In this document: positions 11,600 through 23,830 of the stretch, piece after piece
Layout of the letters: the number at the start of each line of letters is the position of its first letter
Numbering within the stretch: the stretch's first letter is position 1
Notes under the pieces: model-generated
The model's database searches: none
Told to the model about the DNA's origin: nothing
What the model saw: only the letters and a program-made list of their open reading frames with translations
Translations under genes and position numbers: made by a program
Source: Melampsora larici-populina 98AG31
Taxonomy: Eukaryota; Basidiomycota; Pucciniomycetes; Pucciniales; Melampsoraceae
Length of the DNA: 64,000 nucleotides
Assembly: GCF_000204055.1 (NCBI RefSeq)
Contig: NW_006768768.1
Span: 746,071 to 810,070, forward strand
Direction of reading: 5' to 3'

Positions 11600-12398
11600 T
11601 TCATTGGTGATTGTGCCTATGAATGCACTCTAGCAGTCCTATGAACAAGAATTGTCCAGGCCAGGGACAATCTTCAAGTTCTGCCATCTTCAGTATGTAG
11701 ATTCATTTTGTCATGCTTTCTAGATTTGATCATGGACTGTCTATGGCTTCAATTCTATCGTCTCGTCTCGAGCTCAAATTCAAACACTACTAAGATCCAC
11801 TTCTGCTGAGCCTCATCTATCAATCAGGATCTTTGGTATAGCCCTTGGTCACGATTGCTTGTAAAGTGTCTCAAGAATTTTGGTCCGACAACTTTGAGAT
11901 TGAGCATATCTTGATTAGACAGAATGCACTTGGACCTGCTTCCGATCACCCGTCATCAAAGAGTATAAGTAGGGAAATTCGGTCTCCATGTGTGAACCAG
12001 AAGTTGATTTAAACGGGCAGGGCTAATCCTCGCACCCCGCCCACTCAACTTTTCTGATCCTCTAAGGTGTGCGTCAGGTGTGTCCTCACCTTCGTCCGCG
12101 CCCACAACTCAACTTTACAAGGCTTCAACGAAGAGATCGGGTCTTTGAATTTTCACAATCCAACTATTTTCATCTTCACCCACCCAAATGGAATAGGTGA
12201 TCTCAATGATCCAAAATCAAACACATTCAACTATAATTTTTCAAATCCATTTTTTAATTTTTTCCTACATACAGAAACCTATCATTCATAAACTCTCCTA
12301 TTCCTCCAAGAACCCCCCGCGCACAAATTTACACACAATTCCTTTCTTCCTTTTCGGATTTTTTGATTCTTCCTTTTGATTTAATTTGACTACAATTC
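11600..12398. other. intergenic, between LINE and PRP46
   Basis: No convincing gene. It holds the 3' flank of PRP46 and AT-rich sequence with a pyrimidine-rich segment at 12230-12380. Short frames here show no codon structure or recognisable motif. Confidence 0.6.
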
Positions 12399-14119
12399 TT
12401 ACGACACTTCTTTATAAATCTTGATCGTTTTATCTGCACAACCTGTAATCAATCGAGTCCCCGTGACATCAAACGTACTACAAAAGATTCCAGCTTCTGC
12501 ATCTAATGAACCGGGTTGTGGTATATCACTCATAGTTTGAAACGGTAGACCAGTTTTATAATCCCACCATGTCATCGATCCATTATCAGCTATGAAAAAA
12601 AAATTCAATCGATTCTCAATATGCGAAAAATGTCATTTCTGCAAACACATGGTGAGTGAGTTTAGAAATACTCACCACCTGAAAACATCACGCCATCTTC
12701 ATTCACTGCAACTGTATTGATGATCGCATCATGTCCTGAAAAGTTATGCACAAACGATCCTTCCGGACACTTCCATTTCTTAATATTATTTCCACCAGAC
12801 GAACCCGACGCAAACGAATACTCCGTAGGATGGATCGTTAGAGCTCTAACCGATTTATGATGATGAGTAAGTTGAGCCATCGTTCGACCAGCTGCAAGAT
12901 CCCAAAGTCTTTGCAAAAAACCCACAACCACAAACACACGTTAAAAGTGGGTTGATCAACATCTACAAGATCAAGACTGTCTTACCGGATAGTAGAATCC
13001 ATCGATCCGGTGATCACTTGTGGATCACTCTCTTGACACTTCACATCTGCAATCGTAGCCGTATGTCCCGAAAGCACAAACACTTGAGCTTTCGTCCTCA
13101 TATCCCAAACTCTTGCTGACGCGTCTCTTCCAGCGGTCACAAGGACATCTAAAGTAGGATGAAGACTATAAAAAAGAAACCCGAATCAAATCCCATGATT
13201 CCAAAAACAAAACTTTTGATATCAAGAAAAAAGGAAAAACGAAAATACCTTAGAGAATAAACTCCACTAAGATGACCATGATAATGACGAATAACTTTAT
13301 TCTGTTCCAAATCCCAACACTTGACCATCTTATCCTCACCACAACTAAACAAATACGGATGCCTATTAGAAACGGCCAAACCTCTGACCGTAGAAATATG
13401 TCCCGTAAGCGATAACTTTAAATTACAACTAGCTGTATCCCAAATCTTAATGATCCGATCACCTGCACCCGTTGCAAACCATTGGTTACCAGGCTCGGTG
13501 GTAGCTGATCTGACCCATCCTAGATGACCTGAGATCACTCGATGGAGTTTCCATTGTGGATGGAAATCAGGTTTGATGGATCTTGCTTCTTTACGAACGA
13601 TTAAAGATTTTGACAAAAGTGTGGTTTGTTTATGAGCTGCATGGGGTTGGTTTGATGTTGAGTTTGAGTTTGAAGGTCTTGAAATTAATGAAGTAGATTG
13701 AGAATGTCCATTGGCTAAACAAAACACAATCGGGTTCAGTTTACCGGGTCTAAGGGGTTTGAAAGAGCAGTAGAAAAGGTACCTTCGATTTGGAGTAAAG
13801 GTTTGGTTGATGAGGTAGCGGGTGTTGGAGTAGGTCTAGAAGGACCAGTAAGCGTGTTTTGTTGATCTAAAACTGCAGAAGGAAGTGTTTGACAATCTCT
13901 ATATTCATCACGAATCTTGGTAGCTAATCTGATTCGAACACTACATATCATTTAATGAATGAATGAATGTTAGAATCGAATGAATGATGGGATAGAATTT
14001 GAAGTAGTACTTTACCTTCTTTCGATTTCGTTTAGTTGGATTAGTTTTTCTTGACAAAATAAATCGTGAGTTCTTTTGAGTGAATTGGCAATTCTTTCGT
14101 CGATGGTAGTTGAACTCAT
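12399..14119 (-). CDS. PRP46: PRP46/PLRG1-type WD40 splicing factor
   Basis: Six exons: 14119-14016, 13940-13783, 13714-13249, 13165-12986, 12908-12676, 12589-12399. All junctions are GT-AG and the spliced CDS is 1,332 nt, giving 443 aa, close to yeast Prp46 (451 aa). The N-terminal 130 or so residues are polar and low-complexity. A seven-bladed WD40 propeller follows, starting at [11 protein letters not shown], with blades ending in IKIWD, VKCWD, ARVWD, RLWD, KKWK and MTWWD. Order and wording of the blades match the PLRG1/PRL1/Prp46 family, a component of the NineTeen-associated complex and activated spliceosome in the nucleus. The gene starts 207 bp from VPS55, which is transcribed divergently. 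No damage seen. Confidence 0.93.
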
Positions 14120-14326
14120 TCTTGATTTGACGATGACTTTGAATGTGATGTTGGATTTTTGAATGGTTGAAGTGTTGAAAGTGTTGTTTGATTTGGATTT
14201 TTAGATCGAGTGAGACTGAAACTACAGTTGGAAGGTAGTTAAACTGCAGTTTAAGTCTGGTTGGTCTACCATTACTGGAATGTTTTGGTTGAGTTACTCT
14301 CTTCAAATCTTCGATCGATTCCAAAG
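14120..14326. promoter_or_regulatory. shared divergent promoter region PRP46/VPS55
   Basis: Only 207 bp separate the two start codons, which point away from each other, so 5' UTRs and promoters must both lie here. No TATA box stands out. Assignment is by position only. Confidence 0.5.
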
Positions 14327-14910
14327 ATGCTTCAACCTGGTGTTAAAAGTAAGTTTCCTATCAACCTCATTCAACTGCAACCTCATTCACTAACTTTCAA
14401 CTCTGATTCCAATTCTCTAGCCATCATCCTCCTTTCCTTCGTCTTGGCTCTAGGTTTCCTACTAGTCATTCTAAGTTGCGCATTATGGTCTCAATGGCTA
14501 CCACTCCTAGTCGGTAAATCATCATTTCTCAATCCATCTACAATTCCAAAACGAAAAAAAAACTAAAGCATTCCCATTGTTTTGGTTTTGTGTGTTTTCA
14601 AGCTGCTATTTTCTTTTCAGCACCATTACCTAAACTATTAGCAACAAGTTGTACTGGTTCAGATGAATTTTCAGCAGATTACTCTTCTACTCCAATCGAA
14701 GCGGCTGAATTCTTGACCGGATTCTTGTTAATGACAGGCGTAGCCTTACCACTTGTTTTGGCTCATTCGTAAGTAATAGATTTATCAGAACCGATTCGAT
14801 CTTTACAACGATTCACTGAAACTGGTGTGTCGTTTTTTAGTGAGATTATTACTCAGTCTGCTTGTTATATGAGCATGTCGGGTGGTGGATTGGTTTATTC
14901 TACTAGTTGA
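14327..14910 (+). CDS. VPS55: Vps55/LEPROT-family endosomal membrane protein
   Basis: Four exons: 14327-14348, 14421-14513, 14603-14768, 14841-14910; spliced length 351 nt, 116 aa, the usual Vps55 size (about 120-140 aa). The protein is almost entirely hydrophobic with four predicted membrane segments. Diagnostic features are LSFVLALGFLLVILSCALW in the first helix, APLP-LL before the second, and EFLTGFLLMTGVALPLVLAHS in the third to fourth region, followed by a Gly-rich tail. In yeast, Vps55 acts with Vps68 in late endosome-to-vacuole traffic. The short 22-bp first exon begins at the only ATG that keeps this frame. Confidence 0.93.
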
Positions 14911-15617
14911 GTCAGATTTCCTAACTCAACTCCTTTTCTAAAGAAATCATTTGGAAAAGCTTATAGATTTGAATTTCATCCTAACCCACACAGTCATCGT
15001 TTACTCTCACTTTTTTTCACCAAGGGATGAGTTTTGATCGTCGTATGATTTCGTATGTAACTATACTCGATCAACAGAATCCCTCAATATCCAAACCAAC
15101 TGGGAGTGATTCCCTGATAGTTTTTTCTTTTGGTTTCTGATCTGATCCAAACTTATTTCCTGGCCATTTTATTCTTCTTGTGATTTGATTGTATTCATAT
15201 TGATATGTTTTCAAAAAAATCACTCAATTTATAGTTGATACTAGAGTTACTAGTTGTGAATTCCATATCAACTTTTTTCCAATTATTATCAGTGTAGATG
15301 TGTAATCGTGATGATCATGATTAGCAAGTGTAATGAAATGAAGAAACCAATTGAGATTTGAGAGATGGGATTGGTCAAGATTCAGAGATTGAGCCTACAG
15401 CATTATGTATGATGGCAATGGTGTTTGAATGAATTGATCAGAAGTGAAAGTGATGAAGATTGAGTATGGGTTTTGATCTGAGAAGAGTGATATGGTTTTA
15501 GATAGGTTTCTATAAACTATGATCCTTGATTTCTTAAATCTGATGGTCTTCATCAACTTCCCATCATCAACTTCGTATCATCAACAACTTCTCTTGATAG
15601 CACACACATCAGTCAGG
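14911..15617. other. intergenic, VPS55 3' flank and upstream region of next gene
   Basis: AT-rich, no gene recognised. An in-frame upstream ATG at 15519 could extend the next protein by 33 residues. Confidence 0.55.
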
Positions 15618-17450
15618 ATGAATTCAACTCCTAATTCTACTATCATCAACTCATCAAATCATCATCTCAATAACAACAAACCATCTAATCCATTATCCCA
15701 ATCTCAATCTTCTCAATCAGTTCAACAACCATCTCAACATGCTTCACGTTTCACGAGATTCATTTCAAAGTTCACAACAGCCACAATCCATTCAAAAAGA
15801 AAAAGCTCATTACCTAATCTAAACCATCATCATCAGCAACATTCCTTGATGCCTAAACCGAAACATCCATCTGATGAAAATCAAGCAACTCTTAAATCTT
15901 TTCATTCTACCACAAATCATCATGAAACTTTACCGATTCCTAATAATTCTAATTTGAAACCTCATCATCCTTTGGATTCTAATCAGTCTCCTAGTACTGA
16001 TGAAATAGATGGTGCTGATCCTAATGCTTCAATCAGACCTCGTAAGTTTCTTTTCTGATTCTAATTCTCAAAAATGTTCTATTGATTTAATGATGCATTC
16101 GAAAACTATCCAGTCACTCCTTCCTCTAAAGCTGTCTCTACCAGAAGTCCTAATCAACACAGATCATCCTCTGAAGCTCTTTCACCTACCAATGATCTCG
16201 ATCTCCAATCCCAACCTCGTTCTGCTTCTCCCTTACAATTCACTCCCGAATCACCTATTTCTGAACGACGACCTCGTCAGCACGGCTCTCTATCCTCTCT
16301 TCGATCCCATTCTACTCGTTACGCGTCTTCATTTGACCATCATCATCATAACCATTCTGGTGGTCATGCAGCTGATGATCATGATGACGGTCTTAGTGCG
16401 TTCGGGAACGGCTCCTTGGCTTCTACTAAACCTACCACCGTCGTGTCACTAGAGACAACTGCTGGAGCCAATCGGATCGCACTAGCCTCACCTCCACTGA
16501 TCCCTAGTGCTTCAACCCTGACTCGTACAGGATCCAATCGAGCCAATAACATCAATCCCGCCAGTTCAAGTACGATGGCACAACCTGCCACGAATCGATT
16601 ACATTCACGTGCGATTGCAAACCATCATCATCAAAGACTTCAATCGAGTTCATCACTCGTAGCACCTGTCACCCCAACGGTGCTGACCATCCCGAGCTCG
16701 AGTCCTCCTTCCGAAACATCTTCTCCCGTTTACTTTGATCATCTTCAATCTTATCCTGGCATCGTACCTAAACATACCTTACCACATCCTTCACAAAACC
16801 CTCATCCAGCTGCTTTGGCTGATAATGCTAGTATGCTCACTTTAGCCTCCAGTGGGTTCGCTCCATCTATTCATGCTATTCAAAAGTATGTCATCTTTCT
16901 TTGGTCTTCTCTTGAATGGTTCTGACTGATTAAGAGTTTGCGGTCGATTAGTTTTCCGCCTGATGAAGATGCGTCTGTTAGAGCACTTGCTCCATCAAGA
17001 AGAGAATCAACCGAATCGTTATCATCTAGATGGTCAGGCGCAGTTCTTTCAAGAGCTTCGATGAAAACCAACGGAGGTCAAAGTATCGGACCTGGATTCT
17101 TTTTGGGTGGAGGAGGTAGTGTTGGTAGAGGGGGTGGAACGAGTAGTGTAGGAGGTGTGAAAAGCTTGTGTGGTGGTGATGAAGATGATGAGCTTGGGGA
17201 AGGGATCAGTACGGATGAAGAGATTGTCAAGGTTGAGGATAGTGTGGAAGAAGAGTTGATGAAAAATGAGGATGTGTTGAATCATGAAGAGTTGGTCAGA
17301 GATGAAGAGGTGGTCAGAGATGGAGAGGTGGTTAAAGATGGTCAAGCGAATGGTCGAGAGATCGAACCTTTGGAAGGTTCGGTAGTTGAAGATGAGGGGA
17401 AAGGGGCAGAAGTGGATAAGACCATCAAAGTGGAAAAAGAGGTGGAATGA
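15618..17450 (+). CDS. hypothetical Ser/Asn/His-rich protein with acidic C-terminus
   Basis: Three exons: 15618-16041, 16114-16885, 16937-17450; spliced length 1,710 nt, 569 aa. I do not recognise a family. Residues 1-140 are Ser/Asn/Gln/His-rich with a basic patch (FTRFISKF..HSKRKSS). The middle is Ser/Thr/Pro-rich. A better-ordered segment crosses the second intron (SGFAPSIHAIQ, then FPPDEDASVRALAPSRRES and SRWSGAVLSRAS), followed by a Gly-rich stretch and an acidic, Glu/Val-repetitive tail of about 100 residues. The second acceptor was set at 16936, because using the nearby AG at 16934 runs into a stop. An upstream in-frame ATG at 15519 is possible. Probably a cytosolic or nuclear, largely disordered protein. 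Confidence 0.72.
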
Positions 17451-18454
17451 AAATAGGTTGATTGGAAGAGTTAAAGTATTGAAACTTAGAGATGATTTTT
17501 TTCATCAACAAATCAACTTTTTTTCTTCAGAACATCTTTGAAGGTTTGGATCAATTGATGGGTTTTTTTTTGGTAATCATCTATATGATTTATTATGTAC
17601 ATCTTATTATTTTGTTTAGGATTTGTTGTGTTTTATTTACATCATCATTATCATTCTTATCATTCTTATCATCATTCTTAAATCCTTTTTACTCTGTGGT
17701 GCTTGGAAACTTGTTCTTTGCTTTTTGTTTTGCTTTTGTTTTTTCTGTTTTGCTTTTGTTTTGATTTATGTTTATTGATTTATGTTTATTGATTTAGATT
17801 TTTTTTACACATCCATTTATGAATCTAGTTTAGTTTTTCTTTGTTTGGTTTGGTTTGGTTTGGTTCAGTTTGGGTTTTTCCTTTGTGAAATGGGTTAAAC
17901 TTATAGAGAGTCATGAAGGACTTTTGATGACTTATTTTTACAATTACTAGAGAACATGCCGGCATGCCCGCCATAGCTCAATCATGAAACACCTAAGTTT
18001 CCATTGTTACAACAATTTTAGTAAATGTTGGCACAGGATTCACTGCTCACCATAGTTCCTCATGTTTTAGAATTCAAAAATGGACTCTTTGCAATTTCCT
18101 CAGCTCAAAATCATTGTGGCACTGGACACCACTTGAGAATTACTTGGTAATTACTAATCAGATATTTGTTGTACAAAGGGTTGAGTACAACTGTTGAATT
18201 TTTTTGAGGTAAGCCTCCTTGATTAGACCATTTCACAAACTGATTTTGTTAAGAAGGTGTATTTGATTTTGGGAAGCAGACCAGCTCAAGATTTGTACAA
18301 AGAACCTATGTAATTATTACATTGACAAATTCATCCTCTTTGTCCATTTGAAGAAAGTTTGGTAATAAGCTATTCCAGTAGAAGTTCAAATGTGATTTTC
18401 AGCCAAGAGGAACACAAGTGACACTGTAGGATTATGTGGGAGTTTAATCAATAA
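17451..18454. other. AT-rich intergenic region
   Basis: No gene seen. It holds T-rich homopolymer runs (17540-17840), several short simple repeats (TTATCATTC, GGTTT), and beyond 17940 non-repetitive AT-rich DNA leading into the Helitron remnant. Confidence 0.55.
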
Positions 18455-18627
18455 CTAGAGCCCTGTCGGCTGGCGCCACCCATACGACCCGTTGGTCTCG
18501 GAGCAGCACCAAAATTATGGCAAAGCTTACCCTCCAAGGTTGCATGAACCACAAAGCAAGCAGAATGATTCCCCACAACTGTGGAAGGATTCGATTACAA
18601 TGTTGTTATGAACAAATACAAAGCTTT

Positions 18628-19378
18628 TCAGAAAAATGGAGCCAAAACATGGCAGTTTCTCGTGAATACCAGTGTGGGCAACAGCAAAACAACCTTTTCA
18701 AGGCTTTGACCTTGAGCTTTATTAATCGTCAAACAGAAGGCATGAGCAATTGGAAACTGATATCGGGAGAATTTGATCGGAGCCGGGTCTTTACCGTCGT
18801 GGTTCAATTTCATTTTTGGAATGGCCACAATATTGCCGCTTCTTGGACCCGTTATAACTTCACATTTCAGAACATGCAGTTGGATGTCAAGTACAATTAG
18901 CCTTGTCCCGTTACAAAGCCCCTTTGCCACATCTAAATTCCTCAAGAGCATTACTGGAATACCGTCCTTTAAGTCGATGACATGATCTGGAAACCTGTTT
19001 ATGACTTGGGCATTCAGAACCTCTTTGGTCAAAGGTTCTGCCTTGTTGATCTTGGCAGTGTCACTTGACACAGATGTCTTCAACACTCCAATCACACTTT
19101 GGACTAATAGCCTATTCACATCTTTTACACCTCGGTTTAATGGGGTTATGATACACCTCCACTAAAATATGTTGATTGTCGAGATTTATCTATGCCATAT
19201 GGATCCTCAATTATATCACAATATACCCACAGAATTCTTGCATGATCTAATTCACCCGGAGCACATATGAAAGCAGGGACTCTCCCTATGTCAGTAGGAT
19301 GTCGATTGTCTTCTGGAAGCTGGCCTGATTCAAGCTGTAATAACCAATCTGCAAATTGACTGTTTTCACCGTTACTGT
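18628..19378 (-). pseudogene. Helitron helicase (PIF1-like) C-terminal fragment, frameshifted
   Basis: The minus strand encodes the C-terminal half of the helicase domain of a Helitron Rep/helicase protein. The first block (about 19378-19155) contains QFADWLLQLESG and PAFICAPGELDHARI. After a shift of frame near 19145-19155, the second block contains IITPLNR, DVNRLL, FPDHVIDLKDGIPVMLLRNLD, NGTRLIV and the helicase motif LTINKAQGQSL. The conserved terminal segment that should follow LVFT is missing, so the fragment is truncated at both ends as well as frameshifted. A CTAG followed by T on the minus strand at 18458-18455 could be a Helitron 3' terminus, but no convincing hairpin supports it. 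Confidence 0.85.
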
Positions 19379-19389
19379 TGTGGTGATCT

Positions 19390-19809
19390 ATTTATGGGAT
19401 CAATCTAGAAAATCAATCATTATCACTTTATCAAGTTATTAGAAAACTTCAGTGTAGTAGAAAATTCGAAATGGAGGTTTTTAGACCAATTGAAGCTCTT
19501 AGAGGCTTATGTGTAGTTATTGGCTCAAGATTATGTCATCTCATTTCAAATATATTATTAAGATCATTATAGTTTACTTACAAGGTTATTACAAAAAGAC
19601 AGAAAAAGAAAAGATAAGAAGAATTCAAAAATAGAGGTATACAGGTTGGAAAATGGTTTTTAGGGTATTAATAATAAAGTTATGGGATTTAAGAGGTTAT
19701 AATATGAAAGAACAACATTTTATTATACAGCAACAATTTCAATCTTGGAGGTTGATAAGGGAAAACAGAAGTTATCAGCAGAAAGGTACTTTTTCGAGGA
19801 TGGTAAACA
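19390..19809. other. AT-rich spacer
   Basis: No gene or recognisable element. It lies between the Helitron remnant and the foldback element. Confidence 0.5.
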
Positions 19810-21641
19810 CACAGCCCCCATCTACTAGGCTCTGGCAGGCCAGAGCCTACCACTGACTCCATGAAAGATTCATGAAAGATTCAGGAAGATTTCAAAATGA
19901 CTTCAACACAATATCATATGGGGCCATTTGTCTGTCCAACCACCAAAATTCCGATGTCATCATATGATGTCATAAATCTGTACACACCTGCTTCTGTATT
20001 CACACATCAAGAATATATAGTCTATTAAACTTTATCATGTAAATTGACTGAGTTATTGAGGTTTGAAAAAAAATCACAGATAAAAAATCCTATTTTTGTA
20101 CTATACACAAGACTGGGATCTTGAATATCTTCAATCTTTGTCAATATACATATACATTAAATTTGATAATATTTTCCGCACTATGTTTCTCCACATTTCT
20201 GTTCCCTACAGCCTTTGTCTATGGGTAGTATTTTTATATGTAATTGTGGATTATATACAGAAGTTGGATTTTCTGAAGTTCTTTGTCCTTGAGGCAAATT
20301 ATGATGAATTGTAGGGCCCAAATTAGGCACAAATAGACTGATATGCATGTAAATAATAATTTCCAAAAGTTTTGGCCATTGATTTGTTCACACTACGCCA
20401 AATTGAAAATTTACCGCTGAGTTTAGAAAATTGAGCAGACATAGAAAATTATGGAAAAGCTGGGAGGGGTCAGAAAAATATGAAAAAATTTTGGTTGGGC
20501 CCTTTGGTGCATTCCAATCATCTGGCATATTTTTTCATATTTTTACAACCACAATTCAAATAATGTCAGAAACCCAATTTTGGTCCAAAACTGGCAGGTA
20601 GAGACACAGTGACCTTGCAACACCAACAAAATCATCAATTTTGCTCCAAAACATGTAGTGTCTTGACATTCTGAATGCCACTCTGGCTCTACAGCTTGGG
20701 TGCACAAAAAAGTTGTGTGTCTCCAAGAATGGGTGAGATATATCAAGAGATGTACACAGCAGGAACCATATATAAGCATAGAAGTCATTACTACAATGGC
20801 TTCAGCACCTTAATAAACCTTGTAGAGCCATCATGTGGCTTCCATAAATTGCAAGTGTTCAGATGATTGAACAAAAATACTCATATCTTTGTGCTTGGAG
20901 GTTTTTGCCCAAATATTGCTAGTTTTGGACCAAATTTGAGTTTCTGACATAATATCCCCTGTGAGCAGTTTGCTTTGGGAAGACTTCAAAAATCATGGCA
21001 AAAATATGCAAAAATATGCAAAATGAGGGGACAGCACCCATGAATGGAATCGTTATTTTTTCAAATTTTTCTGACCTCTCCTGTATTGGTGATATTTTTC
21101 TACAGTTTCAATTTTCTAAACTCAGTGGTAAATCAGTGATCTGGCGTAGTGTCATCCACTTCCTAGAATCAACAAATCAGGGAAAGATTGGACTGCTCAT
21201 GTAGAATTCACAATTACATATAGAAATATGCCTTTTGGACAAAGGCTGCAAAAATAAAAGATGTAGAAACATGTATTGTACAGTGGAATATACAATTTAT
21301 TTTATATGTATATACATAAAGATTTGAGATATCCAAGATCCTAGTCTTGTGTATAGTACAAAAATAATATTTTTTATCTGTGATTTTTTTTCAAACCTCA
21401 ATAACTCAGTCAATTTACATGATAATGTTTAATAGACTATATATTTTTGATCTGTGAATACAGGAGCAGGTGCATACAGATTTATGATGTCATATGATGA
21501 CATTGGAATTTTGGCGGTTGGACAGGCGCCCCATATGATATTATGTTGAAGTCAGTTTGAAATCTTTTTGAATCTTTCATGAATCTTTCATGAAGCCAAG
21601 GTAATTGCTGGCCTGCCAGAGCCTAGTAGCTGGGGGCTGTG
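19810..21641. mobile_element. 1.83-kb foldback element with very long inverted repeats
   Basis: The ends are CACAGCCCCC and its inverse GGGGGCTGTG, followed inward by an inverted match (TACTAGGCTCTGGCAGGCC). The two arms match, with scattered differences, over about 550-620 bp, for example 20040-20110 against 21415-21345. Further inverted matches occur near the centre (20564-20595 against 20946-20918), so almost the whole element can fold on itself. ACA flanks both ends (19807-19809 and 21642-21644), consistent with a 3-bp TSD. CAC termini plus a 3-bp TSD resemble CACTA/EnSpm elements; there is no transposase. Part of the same sequence recurs at 59610-59882. Confidence 0.88.
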
Positions 21642-21644
21642 ACA

Positions 21645-22297
21645 AGGGTTATATGTGTAATTTACATATGTAATTGTGGTAGTAGTGGAAATTAAGGTTG
21701 CAAAGAGGGTTTTTCGGGATTTTTGAGGTTATAGAAGATGATGTCATATTACATGAGCAACAAAAAGAGAGTAGCTGGTGTGTACGGTGAAGAAAATGAG
21801 TGAATTTCGTTGAAAATGAAGGTTTTCAGCTCATTACATATGTCAAATGACGTCAGATTAGGTTGGTAGATAGCTCATTCAACACAGAAGAGTGAATTAC
21901 ATAATTTACAAACTTTAAATCACTAGTAGCGGAGGTGTATGTAAAAATTTATAAGGGAAATAAGGAATTGGTGTGAATCTCAAATTTACAGTCACAAGTC
22001 AACGTGTAACACCAAAAACCTTAACTTCACAACTCAATATCTTACTCATCACTGATCACAAATAGGTCATATGGGTGTCATAAATGATCAGTATCACGAG
22101 GGCTACAAGATGCACTATAGTAGTTCAAAATTGGACCCCATCTGAAAAAATTTGTAATCTCAAACATTGGTTTGCAGCTAGTTTACCAGGAAAAAATCAC
22201 CTGTATTCATCTTAAGAAGTGCTGTACATTGAATCATTGCGTCATTGATCACTTTTGGCTGTGAAAATTACATCATACATTATTAACAAGATCATTA
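21645..22297. other. AT-rich spacer
   Basis: No gene or recognisable element between the foldback element and the short MITE. Confidence 0.5.
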
Positions 22298-22437
22298 CAC
22301 TGCGAATATAATGTATTTTTCCAAGGTGAAAAATGATTACATTTATTTTACAAAGTGATTGAAAATGCATTAATTCTGCATTAATTCTGCATTTTCAATC
22401 ATTTTTCACCTCGGAAAAATACATTATTTTTGCAGTG
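22298..22437. mobile_element. 140-bp CACTG MITE, copy 1
   Basis: Near-palindromic: left CACTGCGAATATAATGTATT, right the inverse ending AATACATTATTTTTGCAGTG, with AGGTGAAAAATGATT repeated in both arms. TTA flanks both sides (22295-22297 and 22438-22440). The centre holds the direct repeat ATTAATTCTGC. The same family occurs at 55508-55691. Confidence 0.9.
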
Positions 22438-22440
22438 TTA

Positions 22441-22984
22441 CATTGCGTCATTATATGCTTTTTAGGGTCCTTTAGGCGGATTTGTTGGTTTTTGAGGCTG
22501 TTGACTATTGTAGAGGTTGTTACATGTGGATATAAGTACTCCTTGATGATGGTGAATTCCGGGATTGTTGTTCCCTTTTCTGCATCTTATACCTTTGTTG
22601 TAGTGTTATGAATCATCATTTATTTACTATATTTGTACTAAGATCACTTAAATCCGCCCCTTCAAAGCAAGGAGAAATTTATTTACGTGTGTTAAAGACT
22701 ATAAGTCTCTTTGGGAATAATACTTAACAACAGTATTGCTAGTAATAACATAGTTTTTATCTGGTGCCTTTATCTTTTTCTCTGTTATCACAAAGTGGTC
22801 AGCAAGTGCCCTTGTGCTGGTTTCTTTGAAGAAGGCAGTCTTTGGGCAACTTCTACTATATTACACGTAGTAGATTATCCCTTCTTAGGTGTTGTAAAGC
22901 TCTTGTTGAGCTTCAAATACTACACTGTTTGAGTTTTCTCTGAGACGTAGATTTGCCCTTAAGGACTGTTTCTCAATTTTCCCC
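22441..22984. other. AT-rich spacer
   Basis: No gene or recognisable element seen. Confidence 0.5.
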
Positions 22985-23830
22985 CAAAGGTGCCTGATTA
23001 ACCCACGCACTCCACATATCACACCAATCTGCCCACACCCCTTGCCTGATTTCAATCCACTTCCTCACATCCGCTACCACTTCCTGTGATGTCATATCTA
23101 TTGGGAATAAAGAGGGTGAGTAACCAAGTACGAATCACATGGGTGACACTCCCGTGGCAATGTTGATGGCTGGGTTAATGGCATATTCAGCAGCTGGTAA
23201 AGATTGTAGCCACTTCCCATGTTTGCCATTCACTGCATGACACAGGATTTGTCCTATGGTTTTGTTGGTGCGTTCAGCCCGCCCGTCGGCTTGTGGGTGG
23301 TAGGCCGTCGTCAATTGGACATTCACCCCAAGTAAACTTTGGAGTTCTTGCCAGAATCAAGAGGTCTAGGCTTTGTCACGGTCGCCTATCATTGATGTAG
23401 GCGCGCCAAAGATGGTCAGCCAGCTTGAGTAAAGCCGTCTCGCTGTTCTCTCTGCTGTATTGGTTTAGCAAGTGGGTATAAGTCTAGTAAAGCCTGTCAG
23501 TCGACAGGTACAAGTAAGCAACATGTGTAACCTTGTACTTTTGGGAAAGGCCCAACAAAATCTAAGGCAATTTCTGCCATTGGCCTTCTTGGAACGTCAG
23601 TACTTTGGGGTCATCCTGGCAATTGGGTGGTGCGTGACTTATGATGTTGACAACTGTCACAACGCTTGATGAATTCTTCCACGTTATTATTGAGATGAGG
23701 CCAGTAGGTTGTAATCGTTCTGCTGTCTTCAACGCACCCAAATGGCCAACCGCTTGATGGGCCATATGGATCAGCTCAGACTGCAGCCCTTCCGTCAATG
23801 GTATAACCAGACAACCATCCATCATCATAA
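22985..23830 (-). pseudogene. Ty3/gypsy integrase fragment
   Basis: The minus strand carries a broken gypsy integrase. The N-terminal zinc-binding region is at about 23828-23640 (HMAHQAVGHLGALKTAERL, with CDSCQ downstream). The end of the catalytic core is at about 23326-23135 (TTAYHPQADGRAERTNKTIG, which contains the third catalytic residue, and WLQSLPAAEYAIN). The part between lies in changing frames with stops. Reverse transcriptase, protease and LTRs are not seen nearby. Confidence 0.88.

Noticed and set aside
13941..14324. 127-aa minus-strand frame over the PRP46 start
   Set aside because: Wrong frame relative to PRP46 exon 1 and overlapping the divergent promoter; low-complexity.
18517..18900. 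127-aa plus-strand frame
   Set aside because: Antisense to the Helitron helicase remnant, whose minus-strand translation is clearly the real one.
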